Counted from the stretch's first letter, positions 16,478-25,436 are shown. The stretch is DNA of 64,000 nt from Clostridia bacterium (GCA_017473435.1 JAFULG010000034.1:1-64000), one strand, 5' to 3'. Notes: a model not told the origin generated them from the letters alone. Made by a program: numbers and translations.

Positions 16478-17863
16478 ATGAAAAAAGTTACAACAAAAAC
16501 CATCATTCAGTTTTGTCTGCCTCAGTTTGCGGTAGGTCTTTTTACGACAATGCTGAATAACTACCTCATCTACTTCTACCAACCCACGGAAAGCTCAGGA
16601 CTTCCCACCCTTATTACCCAGGGTACGGTTTTCCTCGGTGTTCTCACCGTTATCGGATTTATCAAGGCAGTAGGCCACGTCATTGACGCCGTAACCGATC
16701 CTCTCGTTGCAAATCTTACCGACAGAAGTAAAAACAAAAACTGCAGACGAATTCCTTTTATGAAGATTTATGCACTTCCCTTTGCTCTTTCTTCACTTCT
16801 TATTTTCTGGACACCTTCCGACACTCCCGGTATGCTCAACAATATCTGGGTAGGCGTTTTCATCTGGCTTTACTATGTTTTCTATACACTCTATATGATT
16901 CCTCACAACGCCCTTTTACCTGAAATGATAAGTGAGCCTGAAAAAAGAGTAAGTGCTTACACAATGCACTCTATGTTCTTTGTAACCGGCAGTATGCTCG
17001 GCTATGCAACACCTGCTCTCGTTTCACTTATGAAGAACGCTCTTTCTCTCACTCCTCTTATGGCTTGGAGAGTAACCTTTGCGATTTTCACCTTAGTAGG
17101 CGTTATACTTCTTTACGTTCCTTGCTTCACTATAAAGGAAAAGGATTATGTAAACTCCGTTATCCCTCAGATTTCACTTTCACAATCCCTTAAGCACGCT
17201 TTCAAAAACAAGCACTTCATCATTCTCACAATCGGTCAGCTTCTTGAAGGAACGGGTATGTCCTTCTTCCAGGCCTGCATTATGTACTACATAACAAGCC
17301 TTATGAATATTCCCGAGGAGCAGTCCATTATCATTATGGCTACCTCTATTGTAGGCTCACTTGCTCTTTATCCCTTTATCGGCAAATGGGCAAAGAACAA
17401 GGGCAAAAAGATACCCATGATTGCCGGATGTGCTGTTTTTGCACTCAGCGAATTTGTAATATGCCTTTGTGACAAGATTCCCGGCAACAGCATGACAATC
17501 GCTATCGCCTTTGCACTTGTTGTTTCCTTCCCCTTCGCTGTTCTTAACGTGCTTCCCGGTTCAATGATGAGCGATGTTATCCAGTACGATACAATTAAAA
17601 GCGGTGTTAATCAGGAAGGTATCTTCGGTGCCGCAAGAAGCTTCATCACTAAAATGGGTACTTCAATAGCAACCATGATCGTTCCCTCACTTGTAGCCGT
17701 AGGTGCTTTAAGCGGAGAAAACGTAGGCAGAAAAGGTCTTATGCTTTCAGCCATTGTCGGCGGTATTATCTGCCTTGCCGCAGTAGCTGTGTTTGCCTTC
17801 TATAACGAAAAGGAAGTTCTCGGTGTAATCCGAAAAGCAAAAGAAGAAGCAAAGGCTGAATAA
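16478..17863 (+). CDS. GPH family sugar:cation symporter (MelB-like MFS)
   Basis: Carrier of 461 residues with 12 helices. GPH features: KAVGHVIDAVTDPLVANLTDRSKNK-type loop after helix 2 (an acidic cation-binding helix and the basic DRSK loop), RRIPFMKIYALP, and the late SDVIQYDTIKSGVNQEGIFG motif. It imports glycosides, pentosides or uronides with Na+ or H+. ATG 16478 has AAGGAGA 9 bases upstream. Divergent from the DUF4091/dehydrogenase/NanQ-like operon, so it probably brings in that operon's substrate. Followed after 10 bases by a small membrane protein gene. Confidence 0.88.
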   Translation: MKKVTTKTIIQFCLPQFAVGLFTTMLNNYLIYFYQPTESSGLPTLITQGTVFLGVLTVIGFIKAVGHVIDAVTDPLVANLTDRSKNKNCRRIPFMKIYALPFALSSLLIFWTPSDTPGMLNNIWVGVFIWLYYVFYTLYMIPHNALLPEMISEPEKRVSAYTMHSMFFVTGSMLGYATPALVSLMKNALSLTPLMAWRVTFAIFTLVGVILLYVPCFTIKEKDYVNSVIPQISLSQSLKHAFKNKHFIILTIGQLLEGTGMSFFQACIMYYITSLMNIPEEQSIIIMATSIVGSLALYPFIGKWAKNKGKKIPMIAGCAVFALSEFVICLCDKIPGNSMTIAIAFALVVSFPFAVLNVLPGSMMSDVIQYDTIKSGVNQEGIFGAARSFITKMGTSIATMIVPSLVAVGALSGENVGRKGLMLSAIVGGIICLAAVAVFAFYNEKEVLGVIRKAKEEAKAE

Positions 17864-17873
17864 GGAGGCAGTT

Positions 17874-18488
17874 ATGATGAAAAAGAAGATTTTTAAATCA
17901 AAGGAATTTTGCCTTGCAATACTTATTCCTGCTTTTATCTATGGGCTTGCACTCCCCTTTTTCTGGGGCAACAACCCAGCTTCTGAGCTCGGCACCCTCT
18001 CACTTCTTTGTGAGTCTCCCGACAAAAAGATTTACTTCTGGCTCTGGGGTATTCTTACCTCGGGAAGCATCATTGCAAACACTCAGCTTCTTTATTCAAG
18101 ATACAATATCAGAAGTAAGGTTTCAAACTTCTTCTGTCTTCTTTCCTTCATCGGCGTTTGTGTTGTTGCTCTGACTCTCGGCCACAGCATCGAGGATTGG
18201 AATCCCAAAAGAATTGCCCATTGGGTTGCAACGGGACTTTTCATTGCCTTCACGGTAGTTCCTCTTCTGCTTCCCTTTATTCAGCACAGAAAAGAAAACA
18301 AAAATTTCCCGATTTTTGCTGTTTGCACCGTGCTGGTTCTTATGAGCTTTGTTGTAATTTTTGTTTTCGTCGGCAAGAGTGCTCTTATGGAAATGATACC
18401 TATTGCACTTATAGAGATTTTTCTGTTTACCGTTAATTTTACCAAGGTTTTTAAGACACAGGAGCTGTGTGAGACAGCAAAGCAATAA
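17874..18488 (+). CDS. Six-helix membrane protein of unknown function
   Basis: Protein of 204 residues with six predicted helices (about 14-30, 52-72, 85-103, 115-136, 147-166, 170-190). Features between helices: CESPDKKIYFWLWG, SRYNIRSK and GHSIEDWNPKRIAHWVATG. The plan recalls DUF998 or Frag1-like integral membrane proteins, but I do not recognise the family. ATG 17874 (or 17877) has AAGGAGG upstream, 10 bases after the symporter stop, so it belongs to the symporter transcript; an accessory role in uptake or sensing is only a guess. Confidence 0.7.
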   Translation: MMKKKIFKSKEFCLAILIPAFIYGLALPFFWGNNPASELGTLSLLCESPDKKIYFWLWGILTSGSIIANTQLLYSRYNIRSKVSNFFCLLSFIGVCVVALTLGHSIEDWNPKRIAHWVATGLFIAFTVVPLLLPFIQHRKENKNFPIFAVCTVLVLMSFVVIFVFVGKSALMEMIPIALIEIFLFTVNFTKVFKTQELCETAKQ

Positions 18489-18585
18489 ACATACCTTCAT
18501 ATAAAATCAGCAAAAAGGCGAAGTTTGTTTATAGCACAAAACACATAAACACAGTTTTTGTCATATTTTAAGCTTATATATGTTC

Positions 18586-18625
18586 AAAGGGTTTCTTGAA
18601 GCTTTAAATCTTCAAGAAACCCTTT
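18586..18625 (+). terminator. Strong hairpin between convergent genes
   Basis: Perfect 16-base arms (18586-18601 and 18610-18625) with an 8-base loop, followed by ATTTATCTTGTTTT. It separates the symporter transcript from the convergent ceramidase-like gene. The T-tract is interrupted, but the stem is unusually long. Confidence 0.75.
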
Positions 18626-18657
18626 ATTTATCTTGTTTTATGCGGTCTGCACTTTTT

Positions 18658-20469
18658 TTAATTCACGCTGTCATAAATCTCATAGAAGTTGCCGATAAAT
18701 GCTGTTGCGGCGTTCTGTCCGTAGGAAATAAGACACCATGTATCGCTATCAAGAGCACCTGTATGCTTGTTGTACTGATAACCTGCAAGCACATAATTTG
18801 CGGGGTTAGCAACATAACCTGCGGCATCATTCATAAGATCCATAATGATAATATCTTCACCGGTATACTCTCTGATTGGAGCAAGTGCAAAGCCATCTGC
18901 ACCGTCACCGCCGATGAGAAGCTCACCGAAGGTCTCACCGGGACTCATATAAACCTTCATGCTGTCACCGATTTCAAGGTAGCCTACCTCTGTAACGGTG
19001 TAATATTTACCTGAGTTATCCTTAAGAATAAGATTGTCAGGAATAGAAGCTTTTGCAAGAAGTCCGATAACATTGTTTTCTATTCTAACCGTAAACTGCT
19101 TAAGCTGTATGTTAAGCACGGGATCAACCTTTTCCTCGGATGCGGTTTTAAGTCCCTTATACCATATTGAATAGTTCTTTTCTGAGCTGTACTGCTCAAC
19201 ACCAAGCTTATCTCCGAGCTGAGCATTAAGCACAATTCTCTCTTTTTCGTTCATACTCATACCGAGAAGAATATAACCTATTTCATAGCCGTAACGGATA
19301 ATCTCATCGTGAGCACTTAAATCATTAAAGCAGTCCCTGGTCTTGGCTCTTGCTGATGTAACAGTTGAAACATTACCCTGGATAAAAATGAAGTTATAGC
19401 CTGCCTGGTTAAGAAGCTTTTCCGTATACCAGATAAAATCAGCGCTGAATTTTTTATCAAAGGAAACAAGAGTGCTGCCGCCGGTTTTAGCCCAGTCATA
19501 GCTTGCGGCCTCGGGATGTACGCCGGCAGTCGCAATAATTGTAGGTGTAGCTCCGTCCGCAAAGGGAAGGAATTCAAGCTTGTAAAGGTTCTTATCAAGA
19601 GCAATAGGAGCAGTTCTGTCAGAGAGGTAACCCTCAAGCTCAAGCTCTGAATAATAAAGCTCTCCCTTTGTCATATCGGAAAGAGCTGTTTCAACAGCCT
19701 TTCTTGAGCCTCTGACAAGTGAATTAATAAAGGAACGTTCAACACCGTATCTGACCTTTTTTGAAGAGAAATTGTTGAACATAACGCCCACAGGATCCGT
19801 CCACACCCCCTGAGAATCAATGCCCGTATGAATGTGAGTGCAGGTTACATTGATGCTGACAATATTGTATTTATCAGCAAGATCCTTCATACCCTCGCGG
19901 ATAAGTCTTACGTCGGCGTTTGCAAGTCCCATCGCATCAATAGAAATAAATACAACATTACCTCTGCCCGAGCCATCGTTCATAACAATGGCACGTGCCA
20001 TAAGATCTTCTTCGTTACCGTCATCATCCTTGTACATTCCGTCGCCGTAAATATAAGGCACATAGGCACCCTTGGCGTATCTCTTGCTTCCGAAATCGTC
20101 AGGAAGCACCGAAGCCTTGCCGTAGCCGAGACTCCAAACCTTCTCGCCCTGAGGACTGTCAATAAAGGTATCCATACCCTTGTAGAAATTGCCGTAGGTA
20201 TTGATGTCAAAATCCTCATAATCACCTACTGCAGCTGAATCAGGCATAAACATTGCAAGAACCTTACCAAGAACGTCGTTGAGAAAAAAGTTACTCAAGT
20301 AATTTACAAATTTTGCAAGACTCTTCTGTGAATCAGCGTTGCTGTTCTCCTCAACATATTCAGCAACAGTTGCGTAGTCGTTTGTCTCATTAGCAGCATA
20401 GACAAAATTCGGCATAAGCATACAAAAACAAAGCACTACAGCAATAATTGAAAGAATTTTTCTTTTCAC
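18658..20469 (-). CDS. Secreted neutral-ceramidase-like hydrolase
   Basis: Exported protein of 603 residues. GTG 20469 is taken as the start because AAAGGAGA lies 9 bases upstream and the translation then opens with a classic signal peptide (KRK, hydrophobic core, cleavage after NFVYA near 25). The longer frame to 20493 adds eight residues that include the ribosome site itself. The core resembles the neutral/alkaline ceramidase N-terminal domain: ARAIVMNDGSGRGNVVFISID, a zinc-ligand-type VTCTHIHTG (H212 and H214), and TAGVHPEAAS as a likely further ligand. Such enzymes split ceramide into sphingosine and fatty acid, but family members may use other substrates. Monocistronic. Confidence 0.78.
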   Translation of the reverse strand: MKRKILSIIAVVLCFCMLMPNFVYAANETNDYATVAEYVEENSNADSQKSLAKFVNYLSNFFLNDVLGKVLAMFMPDSAAVGDYEDFDINTYGNFYKGMDTFIDSPQGEKVWSLGYGKASVLPDDFGSKRYAKGAYVPYIYGDGMYKDDDGNEEDLMARAIVMNDGSGRGNVVFISIDAMGLANADVRLIREGMKDLADKYNIVSINVTCTHIHTGIDSQGVWTDPVGVMFNNFSSKKVRYGVERSFINSLVRGSRKAVETALSDMTKGELYYSELELEGYLSDRTAPIALDKNLYKLEFLPFADGATPTIIATAGVHPEAASYDWAKTGGSTLVSFDKKFSADFIWYTEKLLNQAGYNFIFIQGNVSTVTSARAKTRDCFNDLSAHDEIIRYGYEIGYILLGMSMNEKERIVLNAQLGDKLGVEQYSSEKNYSIWYKGLKTASEEKVDPVLNIQLKQFTVRIENNVIGLLAKASIPDNLILKDNSGKYYTVTEVGYLEIGDSMKVYMSPGETFGELLIGGDGADGFALAPIREYTGEDIIIMDLMNDAAGYVANPANYVLAGYQYNKHTGALDSDTWCLISYGQNAATAFIGNFYEIYDSVN

Positions 20470-20580
20470 AAACAATCTCTCCTTTAAATTCAATTAACAC
20501 TATATATAAACAATTTTAACACAGGTTTGATAAAAAATCCATTGTCAGCATTTATATTTATTATCCATAAAAATTGTTAA

Positions 20581-20625
20581 AAACAAATAAAAAATGAGCT
20601 GTAAAAACTTCGTTTTTACAGCTCA
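20581..20625 (-). terminator. Terminator of the ispH-S1 operon
   Basis: Perfect 14-base stem (20612-20625 with 20595-20608), loop of 3, followed on the minus strand by TTTTTTATTTGTTT. Confidence 0.93.
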
Positions 20626-20640
20626 ACAATAAATTACGGA

Positions 20641-22653
20641 TTATTCAGCAACCTCTTCAGCTGCTTCCTCTGCTGCTTCTTCAGCAACAGCTTCCTCAAC
20701 TGCCTCTTCAGTTTCTGCTGCGGGCTCGAGAAGAGCGCGGATTGAAAGGCTTACACGCTTCTTATCGAAGTCGATTTCAGTAATCTTAACTGTAACCTCT
20801 TCGCCAACGGAAAGAACTTCCTTGGGAGAAGCAATGTGACGGTCAGCGATCTGTGAAATGTGGATAAGACCATCGATGCCATCGATAACGGTTGCGAATG
20901 CACCGAACGTTGTAAGGCCAACAACCTTTGCAGTTACAACTGAATCAACGGGATAATCTCTCTTGAGGATTTCCCAGGGATTGTCTTCGATTCTCTTATA
21001 GCCGAGAGAAATCTTTCTCTTTTCAGCGTCAAGAGCCTTAACAAATACCTTAACGGTATCGCCAACGTTAACAATTTCTGAGGGGTGCTTGATTCTCTTC
21101 CATGAAAGCTCTGAGATATGTACCATACCGTCAACACCACCAAGGTCAACAAATGCACCATAGTTTGTAAGAGACTTAACTGTACCTGTGAACTCCTGAC
21201 CTTCAGCAATATCAGCCCAGAATGCTTCTGTAGCTGCCTTGCGTTCCTCACGGAGAACAGCACGGATTGAACCTACAACTCTCTTCTTCTGCTCGTCAAG
21301 ATCAATGATTCTGAACTTAACGGTCTGCTTTACAAGCTGTGCAAGATCTTCGTCCTTTGCAAGGCCTGTCTGTGAAGCGGGAATGAATACTCTTGCGCCC
21401 ATGGGGTAGCAGATAACGCCGCCTCTTACTGCTTCTGCAACAACAGCTTCAACGATTTCGTCAGCTTCCTTTGCAGCAACAATGTTCTTCCATGAAGCTC
21501 TTCTGTCGTAAAGACGCTTGGAAAGCTTCATAGTGCCTTCATTGTCATTAGTTTTCATGATAATGAGGTTGAGCTCGTCACCAATCTTAAGCTCCTTTGC
21601 GGGATCCGCTGTGGGATCGTTGCTGTACTCTTCAACGGGGATAAAACCGGCATATTTTCTTCCGATGTCAACCTGAATCTCGTTGGGGGCAATGCCTACA
21701 ACAATGCCAACGACGTTGGGGTTGTCACTTGTATCGTCAATGCTGTCAACGGCTGCAAAGAACAGCTCCTGATCCTGCGTCTCCTTTGTAATTTTGTTGT
21801 CATTAAAGTTTTCGGTCATAATGACTTCAACCTCCTTTATTATACGTGCAGGTGTTGATGCACCTGCTGTTATACCAATTTTTTCGCAACCTGCAAAATC
21901 AAGGTTCATAAGCTCCTCAGGTCTTTCAATAAGATATGTCCTGCAGTTTTGCTCACAGACGTTTTTCAGCTTAACGGTATTGGAGCTGAACAAACCTCCG
22001 ATAACAAGCATCACATCGTTTCTTTTCGAAAGCATCTCTGCTTCATCCTGCCGATTTTGGGTAGCTTTACATATTGTATCAAAAGAAATCGGATTTGTAC
22101 ATACTTTTTGAAGAATTTTTCCGCATTTTTTCCACTCTTTTACCGAAAAAGTTGTCTGTGCGACAACGATTATTTCCTTTGAAGCAAATTCATCGTTTTT
22201 CTCAAGAATTCCGAGCAGCTCTTCCTCGTTTCTGAACACATATGACTCACCCTTGCAGTGACTCCTGAAGCCGCAAACTTCAGGATGCTTTTCATCGCCG
22301 GCAATGAGAACAACGTTATCCTCACGGGAATTTTCTTTGATTATCTTGTGAATTTTAATAACATAGGGACAAGTAGCATCAGTATATGGAATCCCTTTTT
22401 CTTCAAGCTCTTCAATAACCTGCTTTGTAACCCCGTGAGCACGGATAACAACCTCAAAGCCCTCAGGCGTGTCGCACGGATTTTCAACTATCCGCGCTCC
22501 CCTTTTTTCAAGCTCCTCTATAACCTGAGGATTATGAATTATCGGTCCGAGTGTGCAGACCTTTTTACCTTCATCAAGCTTCTGATTAAGAATTTTTACT
22601 GCTCTGTTTACGCCGAAGCAGAATCCTGCCGTTTTTGCAGTTTCAAGTTTCAT
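20641..22653 (-). CDS. ispH: IspH (HMBPP reductase) fused to ribosomal protein S1
   Basis: Bifunctional protein of 670 residues, a fusion typical of Clostridia. Residues 1 to about 285 are IspH, the last MEP-pathway enzyme reducing HMBPP to IPP and DMAPP, with 4Fe-4S ligands in AGFCFGV (C12), DATCPYV and FDTICKATQ. After a linker come four S1 RNA-binding repeats (roughly 310-385, 395-460, 480-550, 565-635), the last two with the classic GAFVDLGGVDGMVHISELS and GAFATVIDGIDGLIHISQ. An Ala/Glu-rich tail ends the protein. ATG 22653 has AGGTG upstream and overlaps plsC by 11 bases. A strong internal ribosome site precedes an in-frame ATG between the two halves. Confidence 0.95.
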   Translation of the reverse strand: MKLETAKTAGFCFGVNRAVKILNQKLDEGKKVCTLGPIIHNPQVIEELEKRGARIVENPCDTPEGFEVVIRAHGVTKQVIEELEEKGIPYTDATCPYVIKIHKIIKENSREDNVVLIAGDEKHPEVCGFRSHCKGESYVFRNEEELLGILEKNDEFASKEIIVVAQTTFSVKEWKKCGKILQKVCTNPISFDTICKATQNRQDEAEMLSKRNDVMLVIGGLFSSNTVKLKNVCEQNCRTYLIERPEELMNLDFAGCEKIGITAGASTPARIIKEVEVIMTENFNDNKITKETQDQELFFAAVDSIDDTSDNPNVVGIVVGIAPNEIQVDIGRKYAGFIPVEEYSNDPTADPAKELKIGDELNLIIMKTNDNEGTMKLSKRLYDRRASWKNIVAAKEADEIVEAVVAEAVRGGVICYPMGARVFIPASQTGLAKDEDLAQLVKQTVKFRIIDLDEQKKRVVGSIRAVLREERKAATEAFWADIAEGQEFTGTVKSLTNYGAFVDLGGVDGMVHISELSWKRIKHPSEIVNVGDTVKVFVKALDAEKRKISLGYKRIEDNPWEILKRDYPVDSVVTAKVVGLTTFGAFATVIDGIDGLIHISQIADRHIASPKEVLSVGEEVTVKITEIDFDKKRVSLSIRALLEPAAETEEAVEEAVAEEAAEEAAEEVAE
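21831..21837 (-). promoter_or_regulatory. Internal ribosome binding site between IspH and S1 parts
   Basis: AAGGAGG on the minus strand lies 11 bases before an in-frame ATG (21819-21817) that begins MTENFNDN, just where the S1 part begins. The spacing is longer than ideal. If used, it would make a separate S1 protein of about 390 residues. Confidence 0.45.
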
Positions 22654-23305
22654 TGCTTTCACCTTCATTGGCCCTGTTCCAAAGAGCCTTGATTTCATTC
22701 ATTATTATTTCGGTTGCGTTTTTTGTTTCTTTTGATTTATTTTCCCCTTTAAAACCAAGATCGCAGTTTTTTATAACCCTACCGAATATCACCTTGACAA
22801 CCGGGCGAAATTTTCCGTCACCGGGTATACGGTACAGACAGCAGGGAAGAACATCTGCTCCCGAAGTTCTAGCAAGGTAACCTACACCTGAAAGACCGTC
22901 AACAGGCGATACACTTTCGCTGTCACGCACCCTCCTGCCCTCGGGAAAAATACCGAGCACCCAATCTTTTTCCAGAACCTTCAGAGCGTATCTGAGCGCC
23001 TTTCTGTCAGCGGATTTCCTAACCACGGGAAAAGCATTCATGCGAGCAAAAAATTCTGCTAAAAATCTTTTTTCGAAGATCTCACTTTTAGCCATAAAAT
23101 GCACTCTTCTCGGACAGTTTGCAACAATAAATGCCGGATCGGGAGTTCCGATATGGTTACAGGCAATTATCAGCCTTCCCTCACTGGGTACATTTTCCCT
23201 GCCAATGCATTCACTTGAATATACAATATGGGAAAGAACCTTTACTATTGGTTTTATGGCGGAATATGTGTGATACCTCTTTAAACGGGAATAATCAAAA
23301 TACAA
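22643..23305 (-). CDS. plsC: 1-acyl-sn-glycerol-3-phosphate acyltransferase (PlsC family)
   Basis: Membrane-associated acyltransferase of 220 residues that adds the second acyl chain in phosphatidic acid synthesis. Motif I is NHIGTPD (H51 and D56, the HX4D catalytic pair); motif III is FPEGRR (120-125), where the usual T after G is R. The N-terminal SAIKPIVKVLSHIVYS is the usual membrane-binding stretch. Lies between cmk and ispH, an order common in Clostridia, and overlaps ispH. Confidence 0.9.
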   Translation of the reverse strand: MYFDYSRLKRYHTYSAIKPIVKVLSHIVYSSECIGRENVPSEGRLIIACNHIGTPDPAFIVANCPRRVHFMAKSEIFEKRFLAEFFARMNAFPVVRKSADRKALRYALKVLEKDWVLGIFPEGRRVRDSESVSPVDGLSGVGYLARTSGADVLPCCLYRIPGDGKFRPVVKVIFGRVIKNCDLGFKGENKSKETKNATEIIMNEIKALWNRANEGESNET

Positions 23306-23334
23306 TCAGATCAACTCTTCAAAATAAACTGTAT

Positions 23335-24006
23335 TTATATGTTTTCCTTAATTGTATTAATTATTAATTCAATTGATTGCTGAAGATCAATATCGCTTGT
23401 ATCACAAAGAATTGCATCGTCAGCCTGCTTCAAGGGTGCAATTGCCCTGTGTGAATCATCGTAGTCACGCTTGATCATATCATTGAGAACTTCCTCATAA
23501 GATGCTTCCACACCCTTTTCCTTAAGCTCCTTATATCGTCTTTCTGCCCTTGCCTCAGGTGAAGCGGTAAGGAAAATTTTAACGTCAGCATCAGGAAGCA
23601 CAACTGTACCGATATCTCTGCCGTCCATTATACAGTTATTGCTCTTTGCTAAGTTCTTCTGCAAATCAAAAAGATACTGTCTTACCTTCGGCACAGCGGA
23701 AACCCTTGAGGCCGCCATTGAAGCCTCAGGCGTTCTGATATCACTTGAAACATCCTCGCCATTCAAGAACATTCTCTGCTCACCGTCTGTAAATTTAAGC
23801 TCAACCTTGAGATCATCCGTAAGAGTTGAGATAACAGCTTCATCGTTCTGAATATCAACACCTAGTCTTAAAGCGTTGAGGCCTACCGTTCTGTAAAGAG
23901 CACCGGTATCAATGTATATAAAGCCGAGCTCTGCAGCCGCTTTACGTGAAATTGTACTTTTGCCTGCGCCCGCAGGACCGTCAATAGCAACGTTAATAAC
24001 CTTCAT
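23335..24006 (-). CDS. cmk: Cytidylate kinase
   Basis: CMP/dCMP kinase of 223 residues. P-loop DGPAGAGKST (9-18), IDTGALYRTVGL for substrate binding, the NMP-binding region SDIRTPEA, IMDGRDIGTVVLPDADVKIFL and the lid ERRYKEL are all visible. The frame reads upstream to 24096, but residues before ATG 24006 come from a hairpin repeat and lack a ribosome site; AAGGTG precedes 24006. Second gene of the HI0933-cmk-plsC-ispH operon. Confidence 0.95.
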   Translation of the reverse strand: MKVINVAIDGPAGAGKSTISRKAAAELGFIYIDTGALYRTVGLNALRLGVDIQNDEAVISTLTDDLKVELKFTDGEQRMFLNGEDVSSDIRTPEASMAASRVSAVPKVRQYLFDLQKNLAKSNNCIMDGRDIGTVVLPDADVKIFLTASPEARAERRYKELKEKGVEASYEEVLNDMIKRDYDDSHRAIAPLKQADDAILCDTSDIDLQQSIELIINTIKENI

Positions 24007-24064
24007 TTTATTCACCTTCAATAATTTTATAATTCGTTGTTTATTACAAGCCTTCGCTCGCTGC

Positions 24065-24109
24065 TTTTGATTCTTTTCTTGTAAGAAAAGAATCAAAAGA
24101 ACTTTACTT
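24065..24109. repeat. Intergenic inverted repeat, copy 1
   Basis: Perfect 16-base arms (24065-24080 and 24083-24098) with a 2-base centre, followed by AGAACTTTACTT (24098-24109). The 12-base tail and the A/T hairpin recur at 27131-27184. It lies 5 bases after the stop of the HI0933-family gene and before cmk. Confidence 0.7.
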
Positions 24110-24114
24110 GTATT

Positions 24115-25353
24115 TTATTCTGTTGCTGACTCCCCTGCAAGTCTGCCTGTCGAAAAAGCAATCTGCAAATTATATCCGCCGGTATACGCATCAACGTCAA
24201 TCACCTCACCGGCAAAGAAGAGTCCCTTTACAAGCCTTGATTCCATTGTTTTAGGATCAATCTCCTTGGTGCTTACACCGCCGGAGGTAACAATAGCCTC
24301 TTCAATGGGACGGAAGCCGTTAACCGTAACCTTCAAATCCTTAAGAACGTTAACAAGCATTCCCCTTTGCTCCTTGGTAACCTGATTAACCTTTGTAGAA
24401 GGTCTGATACCGGAAAGCTTAACGATTACGGGAACAATTTTTTTAGGAAGAAGAGCATCAAGGGCATTTATGAAATTCCTGTTTGCATTTTCAAGGAAAT
24501 CACGTTGAATACGTTTATCAAGCTGCTCATAGGTAAGTCCGGGTTTAAGGTCAATATGAATCTCATACTTTCTGGGCTTCATATTTTTCATATGAGCACT
24601 TGCGCTTAAAATTACGGGGCCTGACACACCGAAATGGGTGAAAATCATTTCACCAAAATCCTTGTAAATCTCCTTGTAGCTTTCGCTGTCAAGCACAGTA
24701 ATCTCTATATTACGAAGAGAAAGTCCCTGCAAGTCCATACAGAATCCCTCGTGACACACCAGCGGTACAAGTGAAGGCTTAAGCTCCGTTACGGTGTGCC
24801 CTGCCTGCTTTGCAAGAGTATAACCGTCGCCCGTTGAACCTGTCAGAGGATAGGATGCTCCGCCCGTCGCAATGATAACCGCATCAGACAAATGCTCTGT
24901 GCCATCCTCAAGCTTGACGCCCTTTATTTTGCCGTCATCAATCAAAAGCTGTGTAACTCTGCCCTTAATGCGTTTTGCTCCGCTGTCCCGGCTAAAGCTG
25001 TTAAGAGCATCAACAACATCTACAGCCTTATCGCTTTCCGGAAAAACTCTGTTTCCTCTTTCCACCTTTACGGGCACACCCATATCTTCAAAAAATTCAA
25101 TTGTATCAATGGGCATAAACCGTGAAAAAGCGCCGTATAAAAATCTGCCGTTTGTAGGCACAGCTGAAATAAGATCATTTATAAGAGTACAGTTATTAGT
25201 TATATTGCAGCGACCCTTACCTGTAATCATGACCTTTCTTCCGACTTTGTCGTTACGCTCAACAACAAGCACATCAGCGCCGTTCTCTCCTGCAATACCC
25301 GAAGCCATAAGACCTGCGGCACCTGCACCTACAACAATAATTTTTTTACTCAT
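24115..25353 (-). CDS. HI0933 family (YhiN-like) FAD flavoprotein
   Basis: NAD(P)/FAD-dependent oxidoreductase of 412 residues. N-terminal IIVVGAGAAGLMASG dinucleotide fold, GRKVMITGKGRCNITN (the family signature), IATGGASYPLTGSTGDGYTLAKQ and the C-terminal LFFAGEVIDVDAYTGGYNLQIAF are visible. The biochemical role is unsettled; homologues are called aminoacetone-oxidase-family or BaiN-like. GGGAGA lies 8 bases before ATG 25353. First gene of the operon with cmk, plsC and ispH-S1. Confidence 0.9.
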   Translation of the reverse strand: MSKKIIVVGAGAAGLMASGIAGENGADVLVVERNDKVGRKVMITGKGRCNITNNCTLINDLISAVPTNGRFLYGAFSRFMPIDTIEFFEDMGVPVKVERGNRVFPESDKAVDVVDALNSFSRDSGAKRIKGRVTQLLIDDGKIKGVKLEDGTEHLSDAVIIATGGASYPLTGSTGDGYTLAKQAGHTVTELKPSLVPLVCHEGFCMDLQGLSLRNIEITVLDSESYKEIYKDFGEMIFTHFGVSGPVILSASAHMKNMKPRKYEIHIDLKPGLTYEQLDKRIQRDFLENANRNFINALDALLPKKIVPVIVKLSGIRPSTKVNQVTKEQRGMLVNVLKDLKVTVNGFRPIEEAIVTSGGVSTKEIDPKTMESRLVKGLFFAGEVIDVDAYTGGYNLQIAFSTGRLAGESATE

Positions 25354-25388
25354 TTATCATTCTCCCGATAATCAAAATCCAATAAAAT

Positions 25389-25417
25389 ATTATACAGTAA
25401 ATATATTGATTTTTCAA
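25389..25417 (-). promoter_or_regulatory. Promoter of the HI0933-cmk-plsC-ispH operon
   Basis: On the minus strand TTGAAA (25417-25412), 17 bases, TATAAT (25394-25389). Confidence 0.8.
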
Positions 25418-25436
25418 GTGCTTTTAAATGATAAAG

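Noticed and set aside
20494-20640. A promoter for the secreted ceramidase-like gene
   Set aside because: TAAAAT and TATATA boxes exist, but no acceptable -35 stands at the right distance, so I did not list one.
23639-23851. Open frames opposite cmk and other genes (for example 4859-5374, 18580-19014, 33543-34010, 34037-34855 on the plus strand)
   Set aside because: They are antisense or out-of-frame shadows of clearly conserved genes, lack ribosome sites and show no recognisable domain.
24007-24096. N-terminal extension of Cmk by 30 residues
   Set aside because: It is encoded by the hairpin repeat and has no ribosome site; the P-loop start MKVINVAIDG fits the family.
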